NCBI GenBank assembly: GCA_020056205.1
Contig: JAGVIF010000499.1
Coordinates: 1 to 5,385, forward strand
Direction of reading: 5' to 3'
Source of the DNA: Lentisphaeria bacterium
GTDB lineage: Bacteria; Verrucomicrobiota; Lentisphaeria; Victivallales; GWF2-50-93
DNA length: 5,385 nt
A program made the translations under genes and the position numbers. The notes under the pieces were generated by a model. It was not told the origin of the DNA, did no database searches, and saw only the letters and a list, made by a program, of their open reading frames with translations. Position 1 is the first letter of the stretch. Each line of letters starts with the position of its first letter. Shown one piece after another: positions 1-5,385 of this stretch.

Positions 1-31
1 CGATATTCGAAGTTCATAGTTTTTCTTATCT

Positions 32-62
32 CCGTTTCTCCGATTCGCCGTTTCTCCGATTC
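32..62. repeat. Two-copy 16-bp tandem repeat
   Basis: The 15-mer CCGTTTCTCCGATTC occurs at 32-46 and again, identical, at 48-62, separated by a single G, giving a period of 16. It lies in non-coding sequence downstream of the DAHP synthase gene. No coding frame uses it. It is probably part of a short dispersed or slippage-prone intergenic repeat; no function can be read from it. Confidence 0.7.
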
Positions 63-67
63 AAGGA

Positions 68-86
68 CACAGGCAAGATGCCTGTG
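68..86. repeat. Short palindromic intergenic repeat (CACAGGC/GCCTGTG)
   Basis: A perfect 7-bp inverted repeat, CACAGGC at 68-74 and GCCTGTG at 80-86, has a 5-nt loop AAGAT and is followed by CTAC. There is no T-tract on either side, so it is not a standard intrinsic terminator. From memory, phrases of this kind recur between genes in other environmental genomes; that is recollection, not a search result. Most likely a small dispersed palindromic element. Confidence 0.55.
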
Positions 87-130
87 CTACACTTTCGCAT
101 TCCCGCACTTTAGACCTTTAGAACTTCTCA

Positions 131-153
131 ATTGGCTTAGCATTCGATTCCGA
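131..153 (+). repeat. Dispersed intergenic repeat, copy 1
   Basis: This 23-nt stretch matches 2624-2646 at 20 of 23 positions in the same orientation, with the shared core AGCATTCGAT. The two copies lie in different intergenic gaps about 2.5 kb apart. The adjoining 11-mer at 124-134 (CTTCTCAATTG) also appears as its reverse complement at 2563-2573. This suggests a degenerate repeat family rather than chance, but the family boundaries cannot be seen here. Confidence 0.5.
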
Positions 154-186
154 TTTCGACACCGATTAAGTTTCATTTTGATAAAA

Positions 187-200
187 CTGCGAAAATCGCA
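187..200 (-). terminator. Weak candidate terminator downstream of aroF
   Basis: Read on the minus strand, TGCGA and TCGCA (arms at 196-200 and 188-192) enclose a 3-nt TTT loop, and the 3' arm is followed by GTTTTAT. Allowing one mismatch, flanking A/T pairs lengthen the stem. It lies about 47 nt past the aroF stop. The stem is short and the T-run is only four, so the call is tentative. Confidence 0.3.
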
Positions 201-246
201 ATTTCCCGCACACTTGCGCCGCACTGCTCAAACGCAAAATGTTAGG

Positions 247-1266
247 TTAACCGCGCAAATTCCGCATGAGGTCTATCAGTGGATTTATACCGTCCATAAA
301 TTTTTTAAAATTACCTGATTTTATTTGTTGCGCGGGGTCGCTTGCCGCTTCCATCGGATTTGGATGAGCCTCCACTATTATTCCGTCCGCGCCGACGGCG
401 ATTGCCGCCCTCGCCAAAGGCAGGACAAGCTCCACTCTGCCTGCGGCATGGCTTGGATCAACTATGACAGGCAGGTGGCTTTCCCGTTTCGCGACGGCGA
501 CTGCTCCGAGGTCAAGGGTGTTTCTGGTGGAGCTTTCAAAAGTCCTGATGCCCCTTTCGCAAAGTATTACCTGAGGACAACCGTGGACGAGAAGATATTC
601 TGCGGACGAAAGCCATTCTTCGACGGTTGCGGCCAATCCTCTCTTGAGCAGGACAGGTTTTCCGGCGCCTGCGACACATTCGAGCAGGTGATAATTCTGG
701 CAGTTTCTCGCCCCGATTTGGAGGCAGTCGGCCACTGCGGATACGGAGGCGATATGGGAGACCCCAACAATTTCCGTTACCACCGGCATTTTAGTTTCTT
801 CCTTTACTTTTCTGAGTATTTCGACTCCTTCATCGCCGAGCCCCTGGAAGTCGTATGGAGAAGTTCTTGGCTTATATGCCCCGCCTCTCAGAATTTTCAC
901 TCCGCATGAGGCGACATCTTTCGCCGCCTTCCTCATCTGGTCAAGGCTTTCCACTGAGCATGGGCCTGCTATCACCTGAAAAAATCCGGCTCCGAGTTTC
1001 TCCGAGCCTATCTGCGCCAGGCTGTCGGCCGGATGATATTCCCTGCTCGCCAATTTGTAGCGCTTTTGAATTGGAATGACATCCTCGATAAAACTGAATG
1101 ATTTGAGGATTTCGAGCGAGCGGTGCATTTGTTCGTCGCCAATCGCGCCAATGACCGTGTGTTCGACGCCGCGTATTACCCGCGGCTCATATCCGAGTTT
1201 TGTTATAATATCAGAAACTTCGTTTATCTTTTCATCCGGCGTGTGCGGTTTGAATACTATAATCAT
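247..1266 (-). CDS. aroF: 3-deoxy-7-phosphoheptulonate (DAHP) synthase, ferredoxin-like-domain type
   Basis: This 339-residue cytosolic enzyme condenses phosphoenolpyruvate with erythrose-4-phosphate to make DAHP, the first step of the shikimate pathway. Residues 1 to about 75 form the N-terminal ferredoxin/ACT-like domain (starting MIIVFKP, with a TVIGAIGD stretch), followed by YKLASREYHP and a TIM barrel. Visible motifs are AGPCSVES (100-107), GGAYKPRTSPY (128-138), GARNCQNYHLL (185-195), KPVLLKRG (203-210), CERGIRTFE (236-244) and DPSHAAGR (270-277). By alignment from memory with the Thermotoga maritima enzyme, the four metal ligands are Cys103, His273, Glu299 and Asp310, all present. Its length matches that family (about 338). 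The N-terminal domain mediates feedback inhibition by Tyr or Phe in the Thermotoga enzyme, so allostery is likely but the effector is unknown. The ATG is preceded by GGAG at about 11 nt. It is transcribed divergently from ppx and appears to stand alone, with no other aro gene visible. Confidence 0.96.
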   Translation of the reverse strand: MIIVFKPHTPDEKINEVSDIITKLGYEPRVIRGVEHTVIGAIGDEQMHRSLEILKSFSFIEDVIPIQKRYKLASREYHPADSLAQIGSEKLGAGFFQVIAGPCSVESLDQMRKAAKDVASCGVKILRGGAYKPRTSPYDFQGLGDEGVEILRKVKEETKMPVVTEIVGVSHIASVSAVADCLQIGARNCQNYHLLECVAGAGKPVLLKRGLAATVEEWLSSAEYLLVHGCPQVILCERGIRTFESSTRNTLDLGAVAVAKRESHLPVIVDPSHAAGRVELVLPLARAAIAVGADGIIVEAHPNPMEAASDPAQQIKSGNFKKFMDGINPLIDLMRNLRG

Positions 1267-1314
1267 AATCCATCATGCTCCATTTTTGCCTGAAAATAAT
1301 TGTTTAAACGGCGA

Positions 1315-1344
1315 TTGTTTTTATCGGAAAAACAGGCATAGTAT
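1315..1344 (+). promoter_or_regulatory. Weak candidate promoter for ppx
   Basis: On the plus strand TTGTTT (1315-1320) and TAGTAT (1339-1344) are 18 nt apart, each only a partial match to consensus. Transcription would begin near 1351, giving a short leader before the ATG at 1378. The -10 box overlaps the -10 box proposed for aroF on the other strand, which would make the two promoters mutually exclusive if both are real. Confidence 0.2.
1317..1333. repeat. A/T-rich hairpin in the divergent aroF-ppx intergenic region
   Basis: GTTTTT (1317-1322) and AAAAAC (1328-1333) form a perfect 6-bp inverted repeat around ATCGG. It sits near the predicted 5' end of the aroF transcript and just upstream of the ppx start. 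A wider pair, TGCCTG (1287-1292) and CAGGCA (1333-1338), brackets the area. It could be an operator or a leader hairpin, but the arms are A/T-rich and short, so chance is possible. Confidence 0.3.
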
Positions 1345-1367
1345 GTCATTTTTTCGTTAATTTTCAA
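1340..1367 (-). promoter_or_regulatory. Candidate sigma70-type promoter for aroF
   Basis: On the minus strand TTGAAA (1362-1367, 5 of 6 to TTGACA) is followed after 16 nt by CATACT (1340-1345, 4 of 6 to TATAAT). Transcription would start near 1333, leaving a leader of about 67 nt before the aroF ATG at 1266. Position and spacing fit, but the surrounding DNA is A/T-rich, which raises the chance of false matches. Confidence 0.4.
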
Positions 1368-1377
1368 GTTTTTTTAT

Positions 1378-2322
1378 ATGGCGAAATCAAAAATAATCGC
1401 GGCAATAGATATCGGAAGCAATTCCATAGTCCTGCTTGTGGCAAGGTGCCACGCGAACGGTCTCGTCGAGCCGATTAACGAGGTTTTTGCTATAACAAAA
1501 CTCGGCAGGGAGCTTTCAAAGACCGAACTTCTCGCGGACGACGCCATGCGCAATACGATAGCGGCCGCGAAGGAAATGAGAATGATCGCGGATCATGACG
1601 GCGCCGAGGATATAGTCGTTGTGGCGACTCACGCTGTCAGAGCCGCGAACAACAGGAGCGAGTTTCTCGTGAATTGCCATAGGGAAATAGGTGTTTTTCC
1701 GCAGGTTCTCAGCGGGAAAGAGGAGGCAAAATTCACTTACCTCGGCGCCAGTTCGGACATTTCCGAAAACAAAGATATTTTGACAATAGATGTCGGCGGG
1801 GGAAGCACTGAGATCGCATTCGGCACACGACAGGTGATGATAGACGCACACAGTCTTCCGATAGGATGTGTCAGTCTTTGCGACCAGTTCAAAATTGGCA
1901 AAGGAGAATGGATAACCGACAGGATAGCCGCCAAAAATCACATACGGAAAATGCTTTTCGGCGTGGTTGATCCGGTCAACACATGGCTTAAAGGGAAAAC
2001 GCCTGAAGTGGTGGCGTCAGGCGGAACCGCAAATACATACACGGCTATTCTCGCAGGGAAACATCTTTACGACAGAACCCAAAGCCACATGAAAAAAAGT
2101 TCCAGAAAAGAACTTGCCGTCATCAACAGAAAACTCTCAAGGATGAGCCTTGATGCGCGAATCCGCGTTCCCGGAATGGAAAAAGACAGAGCCGATGTGC
2201 TCCCGGCCGGCCTTATGATATTGTCGGAAGTTCTCGAATTTTTCTCGTTCAACGCATTCAGCATAAGCGCCAACGGACTGAGATTCGGGATATTGAGACA
2301 CTATATTCAGAGGAATTTTTAG
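1378..2322 (+). CDS. ppx: Ppx/GppA-family phosphatase (exopolyphosphatase or pppGpp phosphohydrolase)
   Basis: This 314-residue protein belongs to the actin-like ASKHA ATPase fold and should release phosphate from polyphosphate chains and/or convert pppGpp to ppGpp in the cytoplasm. Visible motifs are the first phosphate loop AAIDIGSNSI (8-17), VATHAVRAANN (82-92), SGKEEA (112-117) carrying the expected catalytic Glu, the second phosphate loop TIDVGGGSTEI (136-146), LPIGCVSL (160-167), the nucleotide-side loop VASGGTANT (212-220) and DRADVLPAG (270-278). It ends with SANGLRFGIL (297-306), where relatives usually have an acidic residue at the Phe303 position. Its length fits the short, HD-domain-lacking class typified by the Aquifex protein and actinobacterial Ppx1, not the roughly 500-residue E. 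coli enzymes. Ppx and GppA activities cannot be separated from sequence, so the symbol is provisional. No Shine-Dalgarno precedes the ATG; the leader is T-rich. The MAKSKIIAAID start fits the family well. Confidence 0.93.
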   Translation: MAKSKIIAAIDIGSNSIVLLVARCHANGLVEPINEVFAITKLGRELSKTELLADDAMRNTIAAAKEMRMIADHDGAEDIVVVATHAVRAANNRSEFLVNCHREIGVFPQVLSGKEEAKFTYLGASSDISENKDILTIDVGGGSTEIAFGTRQVMIDAHSLPIGCVSLCDQFKIGKGEWITDRIAAKNHIRKMLFGVVDPVNTWLKGKTPEVVASGGTANTYTAILAGKHLYDRTQSHMKKSSRKELAVINRKLSRMSLDARIRVPGMEKDRADVLPAGLMILSEVLEFFSFNAFSISANGLRFGILRHYIQRNF

Positions 2323-2330
2323 TGTCTTTG

Positions 2331-2359
2331 TTTTAAACTTCTATGCATGGAGTTTAAAA
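2331..2359. repeat. 9-bp-arm inverted repeat just after ppx
   Basis: TTTTAAACT (2331-2339) pairs perfectly with AGTTTAAAA (2351-2359) across an 11-nt loop that contains ATGCAT. It begins eight bases past the ppx stop, where a terminator would be expected. The stem is A/T-rich and no T-tract follows on either strand, so a terminator role is only possible, perhaps acting on both convergent transcripts. Confidence 0.45.
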
Positions 2360-2369
2360 ATAACGGAGA

Positions 2370-2387
2370 GCGGGTTTTTTTGCCCGC
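2370..2387. repeat. GC-armed hairpin with T7 loop
   Basis: GCGGG (2370-2374) and CCCGC (2383-2387) enclose a loop of seven T and one G. Because the T-run is in the loop and not after the stem, it is not a standard intrinsic terminator. It is the second of a series of hairpins in the convergent gap. Confidence 0.4.
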
Positions 2388-2407
2388 CGGCGGAAGAAAC
2401 TCGCGGG

Positions 2408-2435
2408 TTGGAAAACCAGCGCTCCCTTTTTCCAA
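2408..2435. repeat. 8-bp-arm inverted repeat (TTGGAAAA/TTTTCCAA)
   Basis: TTGGAAAA (2408-2415) pairs perfectly with TTTTCCAA (2428-2435) across a 12-nt loop containing GCGCTCCC (2419-2426). That loop 8-mer is the exact reverse complement of GGGAGCGC at 2488-2495 in the next hairpin, tying the elements together as a related repeat mosaic. Confidence 0.45.
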
Positions 2436-2480
2436 TCGAAGACGCATCGAGACTATTGTGAGACAATCAGTAACTACAAA

Positions 2481-2498
2481 GCGGCACGGGAGCGCCGC
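2481..2498. repeat. GC-rich palindromic repeat (GCGGC/GCCGC)
   Basis: GCGGC (2481-2485) and GCCGC (2494-2498) surround ACGGGAGC. No T-tract follows. The whole resembles small REP-like palindromes between genes. The remainder of this 383-bp gap (2323-2705) contains no convincing gene: the open frame at 2347-2556 simply reads through these repeats. Confidence 0.4.
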
Positions 2499-2623
2499 CT
2501 ATTGCCATCAGATTAAGGGTTTGAATATCCAACACGGAATATCCAATGACGAATGAAGAAAACAATTGAGAAGCGCGGGAGTTCGAGAGTTTTCCCAATC
2601 GAGGTCGCTATCGGAACCGCTTT

Positions 2624-2646
2624 ATTGACTCAGCATTCGATCCCGA
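2624..2646 (+). repeat. Dispersed intergenic repeat, copy 2
   Basis: This segment is identical at 20 of 23 positions to 131-153 in the same orientation. It lies between the hairpin cluster and the 3' end of lptD. The 11-mer CAATTGAGAAG at 2563-2573 is the exact reverse complement of 124-134 beside copy 1, so parts of the repeat have been rearranged or inverted relative to each other. Confidence 0.5.
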
Positions 2647-2679
2647 CCCCGAAAAAAGCGGGAGTTTCAAAGGAGAATT

Positions 2680-2694
2680 TAGAAAACTTTTCTA
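2680..2694. repeat. Perfect A/T-rich palindrome downstream of lptD
   Basis: TAGAAAA and TTTTCTA flank a single central C. It lies about 12 nt past the lptD stop on the minus strand, where a terminator is expected, but the tiny loop and the lack of a following T-run make termination doubtful. Confidence 0.3.
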
Positions 2695-2705
2695 CTTTAT
2701 TTCCA

Positions 2706-5293
2706 TCAGTTAGATGAAGAAGATGAGGGATCATCGCTTTCGCCTTCGGTTGTCCTTCCCCGTTTGGCTTGTATTGTGACGCCCGGAGCGGCGGTCAGAT
2801 AGAGCATAAGCATTATGTTATCCTTATACTCTTTGTTCCCTGTGTTCGTTCTCCGCGTTTTGCGCCTGTATTCAAGAGCCACTTCCCAGCAGTGCAGATT
2901 TTGAACGAGTTTCAGTCTTCCTTCCGTAAGCAACTTATCCTTATCGTTGAGGTCGTAAGCGACCTCGAACTCTCCGCGCGTGCTTTCCCTGATGGGAAAA
3001 TCAAGTGTAAAAGAAACATTTTGGCTTTTGCTGAATCTGCGCAGGAATGAGCTTCCGGCAGTTATGTCGGTAAGGCCGCTTCCCATCGAATAAACGCTTC
3101 TTTGGTCGTAGTTGTCCTGGTAATTGTAGGCGGCGGAGACTTGCCATCTTTTGGTTATGTCGTAAGAGAAAGAGGTTGAATACTTGACTATATTGAGATC
3201 ATTGGAGTCTATCAGCATATCTGATCGCGACGAGAAACCGGAGAATGGCGTGAATTCAAAGATAGTTCCGAAATCTCCGAGACTTGGGAATTTGTTCCCG
3301 TCCACTTTTTTTTCCCTTGAGAAATGATAGTCGAAGTAGTTTTCAAGAGACATCCATTTGTATATAGCCTGGTTTTCCCAGCCGCCCTGTCGTGTCTCGA
3401 AACGGTTTTTCACCCCGAGCCTCACAAAATTCTGCTTTGTGATTCTGTCAATGTCGTCAAAATAATATATCTTATCCCTGTCAAGAGAAGGGCTTGGAAT
3501 GAAATTGTAATTAACATACGGAACTATGACATGACGAATTCCGTCCAAGTTCCAGAACGCATTTTTCGTATTATTCCATGTTCTGTATATTTTTGTGTTC
3601 GCCTCTATTCCGCCTTCGTAGATAAAACGCCATTTTTCAGCGCCGTCGTTGTCGTAGTTCACGACATATCCGGCCTGGGTACCCTGTCCATGATTGTCAA
3701 CTCCGAACATAGTATTCAAATCGGACGGGGTTATCTCTCCCTTTGATGTTCCGGAGTAATATGTCAGACGCAGTCCGCTTCTTGGAACGATGTTCAGCCA
3801 GTCAAGTTTGAACGGATAGTAAAGCATGTGAAGAGTGTCGAACCTCGTCGCATCGTAATCGCGCGGGTCAATGAGATTTCCGGTGGTTCTTGCCTCATCG
3901 TATTGCCGCCAGTTCATCTTGAAGTGTCCGATGGTCGTTTCGCCCTGATAGTATATGTTTTTGAACAGTTCTTGGCGCGGAATGTCGAGACGAAGTTCCG
4001 GCAGCCGTTCGACTTCCGAAAAGAAATCGTTGATTCTTGGGCGGATAGTTCCGGAAACAATGAATTTGTCGAATTGATAATCGGCGTTCACATAAGTCGC
4101 AGGCTGCGGATCGTTATCATACCTTTCCTTAAAAAAATCATGAAGGAAATTTATGTCACTTATGCTTTCGATGCGGCCTCTGAGATCGAGACTTGGAGTC
4201 AAGTGGAAGAGACTGGAAAGATAAGCGTCATACCTTTCCTTCGGAATGTTGAATCTCGCGCTCGGCGTCCTATCTAAATTATCCGGATCCTTGTCGGTAT
4301 TATCCGGATCCTTGTCGGTCATTCCATATACGAATGCTTCGCTGTAGCTTTTTTCAGTTCTCATCTTGAATTTGAGTCCGGCTCCGGGACCGCGCTCGGA
4401 AAAATAATCAGCCAGGAGGCTCGCCTTGATTTCGGGATTTTCCGTGAGCGTAACCGTTTTTTTCGTTCTTATGTAGTATCCCCAGTTGGAGTCCTCCCCT
4501 GCCTGTATCTGCCATCCGAACCCGTTTTCTTCGTTTGCTTTGTACAGCACAGGAACCCAAAAAACCGGGACAGAACCTATCCAGAAAGTACAGTTATACG
4601 CCCATACATTGTATCTGGTGGAATCGGCAACTCCTTTTTTGGCGATGTCGCCGCCGCCTTCAGCCGGGGATAGTTTCACCCTTGAAGCGGTCATCGAGTA
4701 ATGGTCATGATCCTCAAACAGGTATTCGCAGGTGGACAATGTGGCGTCTTTGATTAAAATATCACCTGAAGGCTCTCTCTCCGCATTCCCTCCGAGATAG
4801 TAGAAATTGTCATATTTGCCCTTGAAATTGCCGAGATCAAAAACCCCGGTGCCGAGATTGCCTGCCGCCCGTTCACCCTTCCACACCGCATCTTCTTTCA
4901 GAGTTGTAACAAGGAGCATTCTCCTGCCTGAAGGCTTGTTGATGTATCCGTTGACAGTTATTTTTGTGTTGGGCTCTTTCTGAAGCTCTTCCAGTTCCCA
5001 TCTCTCTATTTCACTACTGCCTTCCGTTCGCCTTATAAAAACAACGTTGCCAATAGTCTCCACGTCTTTCGTTGTCATATTCAGAATCGCCTTGTCGCAT
5101 CGTATGTCAATATCCTTGTATTTTACGACGACATGCCCCGTCCCGATTATATTGTCGGCAACGAATTCCATGTGATCAGCCGCCGCGTCAACATCGCCTT
5201 TCGAAAATTTAGAAATGACATCAGATTCGGCGTTGAGCGCGGGTAATGCCGCGAAAAAGACGGCAAGAATAATGAGCCAATTGCAAAACTCAT
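2706..5293 (-). CDS. lptD: LPS-assembly outer-membrane protein LptD (OstA/Imp), 5' end unresolved
   Basis: LptD is the outer-membrane beta-barrel that, plugged by lipoprotein LptE, inserts lipopolysaccharide into the outer leaflet. Numbering from the internal Met codon at 5171, the frame encodes 821 residues. An OstA-like beta-jellyroll domain comes first (about 1-110, e.g. IIGTGHVVVKYKDIDIRCDKA), then the LptD linker with ATLSTCEY (143-150), and a long barrel of alternating aromatic strands containing LPELRLDIP (390-398) and HVIVPYVNYNFIP (547-559). It ends in LHCWEVALEYRRKTRR and a final strand NIMLMLYL. Cysteines are at 25, 148, 194 and 761. The Met at 5171 is not the start: upstream in frame lies a typical secretion signal (LIILAVFFAALPALNA, 5229-5276) and then ADHMEF of the jellyroll. 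Cleavage after LNA would leave about 840 residues, compared with 784 for whole E. coli LptD. No in-frame ATG, GTG or TTG lies between 5171 and the window edge; ATGs at 5293 and 5317 are one base out of frame. The end given here is the nearer of them. Confidence 0.92.
4278..4319 (-). repeat. In-frame 21-bp tandem duplication inside lptD
   Basis: Two perfect copies of a 21-bp unit lie head to tail at 4278-4298 and 4299-4319. On the coding strand they add seven residues, giving TDKDPDNTDKDPDNLD around residues 285-300 of the frame counted from 5171. The stretch falls between predicted barrel strands, so it likely lies in a turn or loop. Identity of the copies at DNA level implies a recent slippage event or strong constraint. 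Confidence 0.85.
5229..5293 (-). other. Signal-peptide coding segment of lptD
   Basis: In the lptD frame the residues LIILAVFFAALPALNA (codons from 5276 down to 5229) form a hydrophobic core and a plausible signal peptidase I site after LNA. It fits an outer-membrane protein exported by Sec. In the open frame the residues before the core lack Lys and Arg and include Asp and Glu, which is unusual for a signal peptide. Reading from the ATG at 5317 with a single-base shift near 5285-5288 would supply an Arg-containing n-region (MASATARFMSF). Confidence 0.75.
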
Positions 5294-5332
5294 AAACCGC
5301 GCCGTTGCAGATGCCATCGGAGGGCTCGCAAG

Positions 5333-5371
5333 GTATAAGTTCAGAAACCCCGTCCTTTGCTGAACTTATAC
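5333..5371. repeat. Perfect 12-bp-arm inverted repeat upstream of lptD
   Basis: GTATAAGTTCAG (5333-5344) and CTGAACTTATAC (5360-5371) are exact reverse complements separated by 15 nt. An inner AAA/TTT pair could extend the stem past one bulged base. No T-tract follows on either strand. Both arms contain TATAAG, a good -10-like hexamer, when read outward-in. It could be an operator at the lptD promoter, a hairpin ending an upstream gene, or a repeat element. If it is non-coding, lptD must start downstream of it, that is at or below 5332. Confidence 0.75.
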
Positions 5372-5385
5372 AAAAGAAAAATGCA

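Noticed and set aside
325..909. 194-residue open frame on the plus strand
   Set aside because: It lies wholly antisense to the strongly conserved DAHP synthase gene, and its product is rich in Cys, Arg and Phe without recognisable domains; it is a shadow of the real gene.
2347..2556. 69-residue open frame after ppx
   Set aside because: It reads straight through three of the hairpin repeats, begins inside the loop of another, has no ribosome binding site and no recognisable domain.
2647..2662. CCCG/CGGG hairpin with A6 as a terminator of lptD
   Set aside because: The T-run (on the minus strand) is in the loop, not after the stem, and the stem is only four bases, so it is not a credible intrinsic terminator.
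3828..4277. 149-residue plus-strand frame inside lptD, and other antisense frames at 2769-3050 and 3324-3746
   Set aside because: All are opposite the lptD coding strand, which carries clear family motifs across these regions; none has its own signal or domain.
1..5385. CRISPR array, tRNA, rRNA, insertion sequence, toxin-antitoxin or phage genes
   Set aside because: No regularly spaced repeats, no cloverleaf-like sequences, no transposase or integrase motifs and no small gene pairs were seen on either strand; the window is housekeeping chromosome.

Overview
The window holds three well-supported protein genes and two repeat-rich intergenic gaps. It looks like the chromosome of a diderm (LPS-bearing) bacterium, because one gene is an LptD-type outer-membrane LPS assembly protein. 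The DAHP synthase is of the Thermotoga/Bacillus-like single-chain type with an N-terminal ferredoxin-like domain. Moderate base composition and intergenic spaces full of short palindromes suggest an uncultured, non-proteobacterial lineage. I cannot assign a phylum from the sequence alone.

Layout: 1-246 is non-coding, with a 16-bp tandem repeat, a 7-bp-arm palindrome and a weak terminator-like hairpin. 247-1266 (minus) is DAHP synthase, the first step of the shikimate pathway. 1267-1377 is a divergent intergenic space with a candidate minus-strand promoter, a weaker plus-strand one and a hairpin. 1378-2322 (plus) is a Ppx/GppA-family phosphatase. 2323-2705 is a 383-bp convergent gap packed with inverted repeats and sharing a 23-bp repeat with the gap at 1-246. 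2706 to about 5293 (minus) is lptD. Its true start is unresolved, because the frame stays open to the window edge with no ATG, GTG or TTG upstream of an internal Met codon at 5171. 5333-5371 carries a perfect 12-bp-arm inverted repeat.

The genes do not form one operon: aroF and ppx are divergent, and ppx and lptD converge. Functionally they are separate housekeeping jobs: aromatic amino acid entry, polyphosphate/(p)ppGpp metabolism and outer-membrane biogenesis. I found no defence, mobile or novel enzymatic system. The points worth a second look are the lptD 5' end, the palindrome next to it, an in-frame 21-bp duplication in lptD, and the shared intergenic repeats.
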